Source: Thalassia testudinum (lineage: Eukaryota > Streptophyta > Magnoliopsida > Alismatales > Hydrocharitaceae). Taken from it: a DNA stretch of 64,000 nt. Positions 55,953 to 64,000 of this stretch are shown one piece after another. The notes below the pieces were generated by a model. The model had not been told where the DNA came from. It ran no database searches and saw nothing but the letters and a program-made list of their open reading frames with translations. The stretch is from the NCBI GenBank assembly GCA_037157565.1, contig JAZHRO010000012.1, forward strand, positions 3,374,501 to 3,438,500, in the 5' to 3' direction. The stretch's first letter is position 1, and the number at the start of each line of letters is the position of its first letter. The position numbers were made by a program, and so were the translations under genes.

Positions 55953-57477
55953 GAGCTTCTTCTTTCTCTGTAGTATCTTTGCTTCTTTTCTTCTGCCTTG
56001 CTTTCTTTCTTCTCCTGCAGTATCTTTCTCCTTACAAGTCCTCTTACTTGGCTCTCCTTCCTTGCTTCTGTTTTCCTCTGCCTTCAGTTCCCTCTTCTTC
56101 TTCTGCTTGTCTTCACCTTTCTCTATTTCTTCTACTCTTTTTCCTTCGCCTCTTCCTTCTCTTTTTCCTCTGTACTGGCTTCCTTACTTCTTCTTCATTT
56201 CCCTTGCTAGCAGCGACTAAGTGTTGGCTTCACTTCTTCCTTCCTTCCCTGCACAACGACAGCAAAGCAAAACCTAACCCTCTACCCACACCCGCACATC
56301 TCTCTCTCTCTATAAACCACTCATTAGCATGCTCTCCCAGAGCTAGGTAAATGGGTCAAATCTCGCACGCCCGGGACCAGGCGCACCAGCATGGGGGTGG
56401 TGCACAAGGTGTGCTCAGGACAGGGTCGAGTCGGGTCATGCCAGATTCGCGTGGTGAACTCGCAGACGAGGCGCAGTGAGATAGGTGAGGGACCTCACCC
56501 CAAGTGCGTTTGGAGGCAACGAGCATATATGACAAAAACAATATAAACCACTCCACCTCTTTGTAACTTCACGATGTGGGACTAATGGTCGCTGCCTTCT
56601 CTCGTGCGCCTGCAAGAGTCCATGCCTTTAATTCCCGCAACTACAGGCTCTGTTGGCTTCACTTGCTGGGTCAGCTAGCTTCGCACAACCTTCCCAAATT
56701 CGCAGCACCTGGAGCCTTGAAGTCCTGAGGCCTGGAGCAAGTGTGGAGCTTCTTCAAGTTGCCGTCAATGGCAGTCAGAGCTTGAGATCTGTCAGACATG
56801 AAAAGAGCCTCGCGGCTTAATCAGATCACGGGGGACCTTCGCCGTGTCACAGCAAAGGTGAAATGCTAGGTGGCAGGCTGTGGGGTGGCCTAGGCGTGCG
56901 TGCCTAGGTCACCCTGTGGTCGGATGGATGGGTGAGTTCGGGGGACTGTTGTCGAGGCTTATAGGGACTGTGGATGGGCAGAGGTTACTCAGTGAGGTGA
57001 GGCGGAGGTTATGTGATGGTCGGCGAGGCGTGTGGGGCTGCGGAGCAATGGGAGCATCTCGCCGGAGGGTGGCCGGAGATGAGGAAGGTGATGGTGAACA
57101 GCGGTGGTCGAGGGGTTTTATTTTTATGAAATAAAATGAGGGAAATGAAAGAGGGGATAGAGGAGAATGGTTTTAACCTAACTAAAGGGATGAAGGGGAT
57201 GAGGAGGCGGACGGCAGTACCTGCTGTCGCCGGAGAAGAAAGCGCCTAGTGGAGGAAGACGGCGGCGATGACGGGGCTAGGGCAGCGCGCACGGGTGTTG
57301 CGCGACGCGGAGGAGGATGAGGAAGACGGCTCTGCCACTGGTTTTGTGGCAGAGCGATGAGGAAGAGGAGGGGGGCTCATCGGAGCTTGCTGGACTCCTT
57401 GGCCGGAGAAGAAGGAGATGAATTTGAGGTGGAATCCCGGCCAAGTCGAGCTGAGGAGGTTCGGCCGGTGTTGGGGT

Positions 57478-57488
57478 TTAATTTATAG
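57478..57488 (-). promoter_or_regulatory. TATA-like box of solo Q LTR
   Basis: CCTATAAATTA on the minus strand aligns with the box at 32051 in the other Q copy. Confidence 0.45.
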
Positions 57489-59020
57489 GTGCTGGCCGTG
57501 CTTCTGGTGCATGGAGGGCACGCCTTCTGTCACCGATGTCTCACCGGAGATGGAAGGTGGTTAGATACCCAAATCTCTCGTGCCTTCGCACAAGAGATTG
57601 GGTGCAAATCTAGGATCATGATCGGGCTCAGATGGAAGGGGATTCCTTAGAGAATCTCCCTTCCAATTCTGGGAGGGGATCTCTGAGGGATCAGAGAGTA
57701 TTCCTTCTCTAATTCTTGTTGGAGCAGGATCTCTCCCCAATAATGGAGGAGGGACCTGATTGTAAGATTGGCGAGAAAGCTAGGGGGGTTTAAGTGATGG
57801 TTTTCAAAAGATAGGGACCAAAATGTGATTGGGTGTACTAAATTGCAAAGTAGGTCAAGATGACCTCCCCTTAGGTCCAAATTTTGGTACAAACCTAATT
57901 TGGACCTAAGGAAACCAATGGTGAAGTTGGATTTTAGGTTTGACCATGTTTGACAGGATATTTTGCGTAAAAACCTAAATTAGGTCAATTAATGAGCTAG
58001 GACCCTAATCCTGGTCAAACTAGGTTCAAAAGGCCAAATTGAATGTTCTAAACCCTAGGGATATTTTTCCATGACTTTTAGAGGATTTACTTGATTTTTA
58101 TCTTGACCGAAACCTTGTTGAATTAAGCAGGTCTGTTTTAGGGTTACAAGATGTCATTTAATTCCTGGATTGCACATGAACCCATTTCTGATTGCATCAA
58201 CACACTTTTTACCTCATTTAGACCATTTGACCTAGGTTTTGTCTCTGAGAAATCCTGTTTATGTACAGCAATGGTAAAATTGCAGTTTTAACCTTTATTT
58301 CATGTTTTCTTCTCAGAACTCTTATTCCTTCAATTAGGCCCTCTTCTAGGTTATGCAGGAGCTTTTATTCTCTTTATTAGGTCAAAATGAGCTAGTTATG
58401 GATCATGATGAGGCTCTCATCACCGCACGAGTATGGATGGCAAGTTGTTGGTGGTAACAGCTCATCAACCAGTTGTCCAGAACCTAGCTCAGTAAATGCA
58501 CTAAAAAAATTCCCAAAACACTTAGGAAGAAGTGGAGAAGTAGAATAAATCGGGGAGATATACACTGGATTCACCCTTGTGTTGACCCCGTAAAAAAATA
58601 AAAGTAGGGCGAAAGCTACCGGTTGTAAAGATACACCTTTAGGCAGAATTCTTTTTAGGTCACCTAGAGGCATAGAAATCTGAAGTCTGTTTTAATTGCC
58701 AGTCAATAAGTCAATCACAATCATAATAAGATGCTTAAAACTTAGGGTTCTCATCAAATCTTGGGTGAGTTGAATGGCCGCAAAAAGCCACTCTTAAACC
58801 CTAAAATATAAAAATTCAAAAAAATTAGAAAAGACTAAAAGGAGAAAAAGAAAATTTTCTTTGAATAAGGCGAGGGTTTGAGGTGGTCTGCATTTTGGCA
58901 GATACTCGGCCACTATTGTGTCTTTGAAAGTTCAGTTCCTGAGTAGACAATTTCTTAATGATTGAAAATAACTCATGCCCAAATAATCCAACCTAATTCT
59001 TTTATAAATAGCATATAGTA

Positions 59021-59039
59021 TTTGCTAGGGACTAGCAAA
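59021..59039. other. Hairpin beside the N polypurine tract
   Basis: TTTGCTAG and CTAGCAAA flank GGA. Same design and position as in J, K and K2. Confidence 0.6.
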
Positions 59040-59043
59040 AGAT

Positions 59044-59056
59044 AGGCATGGGGGTA
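59044..59056 (+). other. 3' polypurine tract of N
   Basis: AGGCATGGGGGTA ends directly at the LTR start TGATGTAAAC. Confidence 0.75.
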
Positions 59057-59510
59057 TGATGTAAACACATTTACACTACTTAAGATATCTATTTATGCAT
59101 GTTCTTAAGCATAGGATTGTATTTCATGATATAAATATTGCATAACATGCATCATCTTGCATTTAGAGTAGTTTGAATAAAATGGAGGTTAATTGTCTCC
59201 TTTTATGTGCTTGGACAGGGCAAACTTTTTATCAGGGCCTCGGATCGAAGATCCAACCGTATGGATGTGATCAGAGTGACGATTGGAGTTTAACGACTCC
59301 AAGATCGCCTTAATCAGGCATCCGTAGCATCAGATAGTGACCGGGGAACCCTAGAAGATCAAGGGCCAGGATGGTGTAAATCCACACGTCAAATGACAAA
59401 TCCAACCACACGGATGAATTTGGATCGACGATTGCAGCCTAACGATGCAAAAATCGAGTGAATTCGACATCCGTGGCACCATCTACAATACCTAGAAGAT
59501 GGACTACCAA

Positions 59511-59532
59511 GATGGCGCCACGTGGTGCCATC
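59511..59532. promoter_or_regulatory. G-box-centred palindrome, N 3' LTR
   Basis: GATGGCGC, CACGTG and GTGCCATC form an inverted repeat with one G-T type difference. Confidence 0.6.
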
Positions 59533-59590
59533 TCAACTGCCCAAATGGCTTCATGCAATCACTGAAGTCTCCGCATCTGCTCTCTCTCCG

Positions 59591-59612
59591 CCGTTGGATC
59601 TCGATCCAACGG
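59591..59612. promoter_or_regulatory. U3 hairpin, N 3' LTR, 10-bp perfect arms
   Basis: CCGTTGGATC and GATCCAACGG flank TC. Confidence 0.6.
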
Positions 59613-60061
59613 GTGTGGACAACCATGCCTAAAAGCGTCCGCTGGACCATCCGCGCCCCATAGCGCAGCGGTCGAAGGCGCTATCGCGAGGTGCACCCGC
59701 GGGTTCGAGCCGCAGCGAAGGGGAGAAGGGCGCGGGTGTGCGTCAGATCGCAATCCAACGGCCATGCTCGCCCGATAGCGTTCACGCGCTATTGCACGCA
59801 CGGCGTCACACGGCATCGTACGTATTGGGCAGGCGCACAGCAGCTGGTGAAGGCGCATCTTAAGCCGTCCGATCTCGCGATCGGACGGCTATGGATGGAT
59901 GAACGTGGGCGGGCATTGAGAGTGGGCAACTGAGGAGGCGCGCATGGGGAGCGCCCACTACACCTACGTTGGGGCTTTAACGACGGTTTTATCCGTCACT
60001 AAAGACCCCTTATTTAATGTTTTAAAGATGTAATGATTAATTTTCCCCCACTCCTTGCAAC

Positions 60062-60069
60062 TATAAAAG
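60062..60069 (+). promoter_or_regulatory. TATA box, N 3' LTR
   Basis: TATAAAAG, same context as 47328. From this LTR it could drive transcription into M's pol remnant at 60727. Confidence 0.65.
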
Positions 60070-60475
60070 GAGACCCCCTCCACACGAAATTCTCATCCCT
60101 TCCTTCTCTTCTCTACCTCTCAAAAGCTCAAGAGAAGCTTGTCCCACACCCGGGATGCTCCTCGCGAGATAAAGTCCAAATTTTTGTCCCCCTTAGGAAG
60201 TGGATCCCTCGACGACCACAGCGTGCTGCTCTGTTCCTGTTCTTCTGCTTCGTCCTCCTTCGTCCTGCTCCGTCCTCCTTCGTCCAGGCATTGTCCCATC
60301 CGACTCATCCTCCAAGCAATCGTCGAGAAGGATAACTTCTCTCTCCCATTCTTCTTTACAGCTTTTCTAGTATAGAATTTTCCTGCTTTCTAGTGTAGCC
60401 GATTTCCTGCTTTTTAGTGTAATTTTTATTTGGTTTAATTGTAGAAACATTTTGAAATATTGAATGCATGTTCTC

Positions 60476-60496
60476 TTTCTCTCTCTCTCTCTCTCT
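60476..60496. repeat. CT microsatellite in N 3' LTR
   Basis: Partner of the run at 47741; the number of units differs. Confidence 0.8.
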
Positions 60497-60726
60497 TCCT
60501 TTTAGTCTGATAGCTTCATTGTAATTATATTGCCTCGCTTTTCGAAAATTCTAAAAAAAATATAATTGCAAATATAGATTGACGTAGCCTCCCTGTGTTC
60601 GACCCAGAATTCAAATTTTGATATAAATTTTATTTGTTGAACACGAATTCTTCGCTTTCAAGCTGCAACGACAGGTTTTCCAAATCCAAACACATTAGCG
60701 TAGCAATTCGTAAGTTCAATAGGTCC

Positions 60727-61400
60727 TTAGCTGGAAAAAGAGTCATTTCATGACACAAGAAGGCATCATCTTGGGTCATTTAATCTCTGAACAGGGAATC
60801 GAAGTTGACAAAGCTAAGGTTGATACTATCTCTAAACTTCCTCCTTCCACATCTGTCAAACAAATTCGATCATTTCTTGGTCATGTGGGATTCTATAGGA
60901 GGTTCATCAAGGACTTCTCTAAGGTTGCTCATCTTTTGAGCAACCTTCCCACCAAAGATACGTCGTTTGATTTCAATGAATCATGCTGGAAGGCATTTGA
61001 TTTTCTTAAAACGCCAGTCACTTCTGCTCCGATGTTGCAACCACCGGTTTGGACAACCCCATTTGAGATCATGACTGACACTTTTGATTATGCAGTTGGG
61101 GATGTTTTGGGTTAGAAGATCGATAGGAAGCCCTCTGTCATCTACTACACTAGCAAAACTCTAGATGGGGCCCAAAAGAATTACACTATTACTGTAAAGG
61201 AATTGCTAGCGGTAGTATTTACTTTGAAGAAATTTAGGGCTTATCTTTTAGGGTCTCATGTCATAATTTATACCGACCAGTCGGCCTTGAAATATCTCTT
61301 GGCCAAAAAGGATGCCAAACCCTGGGTTATTCGATGGATTCTTCTGCATCAAGGATTCGATCTTGAAATCAAAGATAAATCTAGGCACAAAATGTGGTGG
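60727..61400 (+). pseudogene. Element M RT end, connection and RNase H
   Basis: The reading resumes after N at LSWKKSHFMTQEGIILGHLISEQGIEVDKAKVD. It continues through FLGHVGFYRRFIKDFSKVAHLLSNL to EIMTDTFDYAVGDVLG, where the first RNase H Asp is kept but the motif has changed. After a stop, KTLDGAQKNYTITVKELLAVVF follows, then SHVIIYTDQSALKYLLAKKDAKPWVIRWIL. The Glu of the TEKEL motif is preserved as VKEL. Confidence 0.88.
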
Positions 61401-61668
61401 CGGATCATCTTTCGAGACTTCTGCGAGATTCTTCTCATCCGGATATTCAAATTGTTGATACTTTTCCAGACGAGACTATACTTACAGTATCAGGTGTCCA
61501 AATCCCATGGTTTGCTGACATTGTAAATTATTTGGCCATTGGTCAAACCCCCCAGGATTGGACCAAGCAACAACGAGATCGACTCAAATTTGAGGCCAAA
61601 TATTACTTCTGGGAGGACCTTGAACTGTACCGCATCGGCTCTGATCAGATTATTCGCCAATGTGTTTC
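61401..61668 (+). pseudogene. Element M integrase, N-terminal remnant
   Basis: The text runs VADHLSRLLRDSSHPDI (end of RNase H), VDTFPDETILTVSGVQIPWFADIVNYLAIGQTPQDWTKQQRDRLKFEAKYYFWEDLELYRIGSDQIIRQCV. It then breaks off at 61668, where a G-LTR stub begins. The zinc domain and catalytic core are missing. Confidence 0.85.
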
Positions 61669-61761
61669 TGATGTAGACATAATTATTGAGGGTAAAATGC
61701 CTATTCATGCATGTTCTTAGGCTTATATTTACATTTCATGTTATAAATATTGCATGCTATG
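61669..61761 (+). repeat. 93-bp stub of a family G LTR in M integrase
   Basis: It starts TGATGTAGACATAATTA and follows the first 95 bp of the G LTR (TGCCTATTCATGCATGTTCTT, TTTCATGTTATAAATATTGC). It then jumps to the integrase tail (ACCGAAAGATGGGC). It seems a G element inserted into integrase and a later deletion removed all but this stub together with the integrase core. Confidence 0.75.
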
Positions 61762-61762
61762 A

Positions 61763-61871
61763 CCGAAAGATGGGCAATTCATTTAAAGTCAACGGTCAAC
61801 ATCTGAAGCCTTTTATTGACCATATTATTCTAGAACCTATCTCAGACATGGTTGCTCTAATCACATTGTGA
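61763..61871 (+). pseudogene. Element M integrase C-terminal tail
   Basis: Text for DRKMGNSFKVNGQHLKPFIDHIILEPISDMVALITL ends in TGA at 61869-61871, matching the end of N integrase at 54775-54882. Confidence 0.82.
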
Positions 61872-62502
61872 TTTCTTTGGCTAGACTTCACCTAGCTGAT
61901 GGCATTAAACTCAACACTTTCACAATCTGACTTAGAGCTAACCCGAGCATCATATTCAGGTGATATCTTCTACATTCTACCCTTACATTCATGTCTTTTA
62001 TTTTCAATGCGAACATTGCATCAGCTAGGCATGGGGGGGTGGATTCATTTCTGAATCATCTTTTCAGCTATGTGGAATTCCTATAAATTCTACTTGTCTT
62101 TCTCTTTATTATAAAAAAAAAAATTGAATTAGGAGAGAATACTTGGGCATTAGGACTTTTCAATTTTAGGAAATAATACAGTAGGATTTGAACACTATGA
62201 CCCTTAAGGTCTTCAGGCTTAATCAGCCCAGGTATCCACTAAAATGTGGATTTGTTTATCGAGTCCTCGTCATCCTAAATTCTATTTCAATTTGATTAAA
62301 TAAGTTGGGGTGACAAGTACACGACTTATCAACCCGCCCTCTGATTTGAGGAAACTTTAAGCCTAAGCATCTACACACTATTCGCACTAACTCGTTGTTC
62401 GACATTTTTAATAGAAATTGGGCAGCAAATGAACCTTCTAGGGTGAAATGACTGGCAAGTTATCATGGGCAACTGCCCATTGGTAGGTTCTCCAGAGCCA
62501 AG
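61872..62502 (+). other. Element M 3' non-coding region, cut at 62502
   Basis: It follows N 54883-55500 in order, including the internal polypurine tract at 62028-62042. It stops at CCAGAGCCAAG, where an LTR begins. CCAAG (62498-62502) is the candidate target duplication of that LTR. Confidence 0.7.
62028..62042 (+). other. Internal polypurine tract of M
   Basis: GGCATGGGGGGGT lies about 160 bp after the integrase stop and is preceded by AACATTGCATCAGCTA. Confidence 0.68.
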
Positions 62503-62950
62503 TGATTGCTCAGTAATCATAGGTCTTAATTGACCTAAATTAGGCTAGGACTTAGCATAAGTTAGGGTTATCCATGCATGCATACGCATTATCTGCATCT
62601 TTACTGCTTTCCTTTAGCTATGCATAAAATAATGTTATAATGTGCTGATTAAGTGCATTATGTCGATTGCAAGGAATAAGCTGATCAGTAGTTGGATCTG
62701 AAGCTGGATCAGGAATAACAGGAGTTGTAGCAAAGCTGGAGCAAAAGGCCTAGTTTAGATGTAGGAATAATAATGTAAGGGGGTTAAAGGTTTTCTATTC
62801 TATTAAGTAGAAATAAAGCAGTAAAATGTGAAGAGCTTAGGTCCATCCTAGACTTAGGATAGCCTAGAGACTTCCCCAAGCCTTAGCCACCCTTAGATTA
62901 GGTCACAACACCCTAGGAAGCCCTAAAACCCTAGTTCCAACCCTTCTCTG

Positions 62951-63182
62951 GACGTCCAGATAAGTTTTAAGATGTCCAGGACCCTTAGCCAACTCCCGCA
63001 CACTTCCAACCCACTTCTGCTGTGTTATTGGATGTCCAGACACTTTGTCAGACGTCCAATTTCTGCAGAATACCCAAAACAAAACCTGAAATCCTTCCTG
63101 ACTCTGATTGGACATCCAAACAACTAGTCTGGACTTCTGATTTTTGAGTATAAGACGTCTGATTATATTATTAGACGTCTGA
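62951..63182. repeat. Cluster of degenerate GACGTCCA/GACGTCTG repeats
   Basis: Copies occur at 62951, 62971, 63031, 63051, 63111, 63131, 63152 and 63172. Most are variants of GGACGTCCAGA; the last two read AGACGTCTGAT. Spacing is irregular (20-60 bp). GACGTC has the ACGT core bound by plant bZIP proteins. Confidence 0.6.
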
Positions 63183-63872
63183 TACTGCTCTCCAATTCCT
63201 GTTTTGAGATTTAAGCCTTGATCTTGGATCTCTAGGTCCCTAAACCCAATTTCAACCCCATAGGAACCTAAATTAAGGTGCCTTAACCCTAGTACATCAC
63301 CTCTAGACCTCCCTAAGGACCTAATTAGGTCCTCACTAAACCTAATTGACTTGGATCTTAGTCAATTCCATCAGCCTATTCAATTGGACTCATTGAGTCC
63401 AATTGAGCCCTGATCTCAGCACACACTGTCCAATTCGACTCAGTAAGAGTCCAATTGACCTAGACCTGACTTAATTGAGTTGTTTTGCTCTCAATTAAGT
63501 TTTCACACACCCAATTAAACTTTTATTAAGTTTAATTGCACTTTACCTTAGTGAATTAGGGTTTATAACCCTAATTTGAGACCTACCTTGACCTAAATCC
63601 ACTAGAACCCAACCTAATCAACCTAGCCACCTAAGTTTCGACCCACACACACCATCCACACGAAAATATCTAGCCTAGAGTTCTCTAGAACTCTCTACCA
63701 TGTGTGGTTGCCTTGGTTGCCAAAAATAGCAACCAAGAGCCATTCAATTTTTACATCCACATTTGGTGGATCTAAAAACCACCATCCACCCTCTCTCTCT
63801 CACTCTCCCACGAGCTCCCACCATAGGCCTCTCTAGAGAATTCCATAATTCTCTAGAGAGCTTCCCTTAGGT

Positions 63873-63881
63873 CTATAAAAA
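63873..63881 (+). promoter_or_regulatory. TATA box of the right-end LTR
   Basis: CTATAAAAAG precedes ACCCCTTGGGTGGCC, about 1,370 bp into the LTR. Confidence 0.65.
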
Positions 63882-64000
63882 GACCCCTTGGGTGGCCATT
63901 TGCACCCATTCACTTCCTTGGCATCCATTCCACTTAAGCTAGCCACTTCCATCTCCACTCCACCTCCACGAGTTGAGCACCACCATGGAGGCCACCATCT

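Larger units (their letters stand above)
55642..58422 (-). repeat. Solo LTR of family Q, minus, inside element N
   Basis: Termini are TG at 55642 and CA at 58421-58422. The flanks CTACA (55637-55641) and CCGCA (58423-58427) are a target duplication that differs only by the two changes expected when a CpG decays on both strands. U5 (55642-55800) resembles that of family P; a TATA box on the minus strand lies at 57478-57488. No internal element sequence remains, so this is a solo LTR of about 2.8 kb. It carries a perfect GACGTC hairpin at 55879-55904 and a CTT run at 55931. Confidence 0.85.
58423..59056 (+). other. Element N 3' non-coding region, second part
   Basis: It resumes after the solo LTR. 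Its first 70 bp repeat the text found before the insertion (TGGCAAGTTGTTGG, TAACAGCTCATC, AGTTGTCCAGAACC against 55450-55500). This suggests an older duplication in the element. It ends in the terminal polypurine tract. No gene is seen. Confidence 0.6.
46322..60721 (+). mobile_element. Element N, complete 14.4-kb Athila-like retrotransposon
   Basis: LTRs at 46322-47988 and 59057-60721 flank gag, PR, RT, RNase H and IN in order on the plus strand. The 5-bp target duplication GGTCC is exact (46317-46321, 60722-60726) and falls inside M's RT. Primer binding site, internal and terminal polypurine tracts are in place. The LTRs look very alike over their length with few, mostly transition, differences, so N is among the youngest insertions in the window. 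A solo Q LTR (55642-58422) inserted later in its 3' non-coding region. The coding frames carry a handful of stops and 1-nt shifts. Confidence 0.95.
59057..60721 (+). repeat. Element N 3' LTR (family G)
   Basis: This 1,665-bp LTR pairs with 46322-47988. It ends GTTCAATA (CA changed to TA) against target duplication GGTCC. It has a G-box palindrome (59511-59532), a perfect hairpin (59591-59612) and a TATA box (60062). Its hairpin is better preserved than that of the 5' LTR. Confidence 0.93.
40543..62502 (+). mobile_element. Element M, Athila-like, split by element N
   Basis: It comprises 5' LTR, primer binding site, leader, gag, protease and the first part of RT to 46321, then N (46322-60721). 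From 60727 follow the RT end, RNase H and the start of IN, a 93-bp G-LTR stub, the IN tail and the 3' non-coding region to 62502. There another LTR begins. The RT reading rejoins across N at GGTCC (46317-46321 and 60722-60726). The 3' LTR lies beyond the window. Confidence 0.88.
62503..64000 (+). repeat. LTR related to family P, plus, runs off the window
   Basis: It starts TGATTGCTCAGTAATCATAGG, close to the P terminus at 6479, followed by similar early U3 text (TTAGGCTAGGACTTAGC, ATGCATGCATACGCATTAT). Later U3 is different: it has ACGT-core repeats (62951-63182) and a stretch with repeated CAATTGAG and GACTCA words (63340-63480). TATA box at 63873. It must continue past 64000; whether it is a solo LTR or a whole element cannot be told. 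Confidence 0.75.

Noticed and set aside
55858..56350. Overlapping frames rich in Ser, Leu and Phe, about 70-123 codons
   Set aside because: They arise from CTT and TTC repeats within the solo Q LTR and occur in all three frames.

Overview
The window is nuclear DNA of a flowering plant, probably repeat-dense heterochromatin. Every stretch I could identify belongs to LTR retrotransposons of the Ty3/gypsy superfamily, Athila-like branch. The evidence is the order gag, protease (PR), reverse transcriptase (RT), RNase H, integrase (IN); pol motifs such as FLDGYSGYNQ, PFGLCNAPATFQRC, KKDAKP and WGIDFMGPF; and primer binding sites complementary to the 3' end of tRNA-Asp. I found no host gene, bacterial feature or CRISPR array. 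The species cannot be named from the sequence.

The layout is a stack of nested insertions. At the left are an LTR fragment (1-828, family P, minus) and a decayed element F (829-3072, plus). Element H (family G, plus) starts at 3073. Its gag is split at 5723/33016 by an LTR of family Q. That Q LTR is itself split by a composite P/J insertion (6479-31834, target duplication GACGG). Inside P/J, element K (10259-23441, minus, target duplication TTTCT) has inserted. H is cut again at 34270 by K2, a K-family element that lacks RT, RNase H and IN. K2 is cut at 40543 by M (family G, plus). M's RT is cut by N (46322-60721, plus, target duplication GGTCC), and N carries a solo Q LTR (55642-58422). M resumes at 60727, carries a 93-bp G-LTR stub, and is cut at 62503 by another LTR that runs off the window end.

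The most remarkable locus is P/J. Two LTRs meet head to head (6479-7952 plus, 8029-9528 minus) around an almost complete tRNA-Asp(GTC) sequence (7955-8025). Read left to right from 7955 to 31698, K removed, the plus strand runs tRNA, complement of a whole LTR, complement of the polypurine end, pol, gag, primer binding site, partial U5. This is the order of a minus-strand cDNA still attached to its tRNA primer. A second strand switch at about 31698 leads into a plus-oriented U5 end next to the matching target duplication. I read this as a fossil of aberrant reverse transcription that still integrated normally.

All coding regions are broken by stops or frameshifts; the longest intact stretches are N gag (396 codons), K and N RT (264 and 246 codons), N PR-RT (266 codons) and K integrase (234 codons). 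Several non-coding structures recur: a G-box-centred palindrome and a short hairpin in the U3 of families P and G, a hairpin beside the 3' polypurine tract, and a second polypurine tract just after integrase. Family names F, G, H, J, K, M, N, P and Q are labels for this report only.
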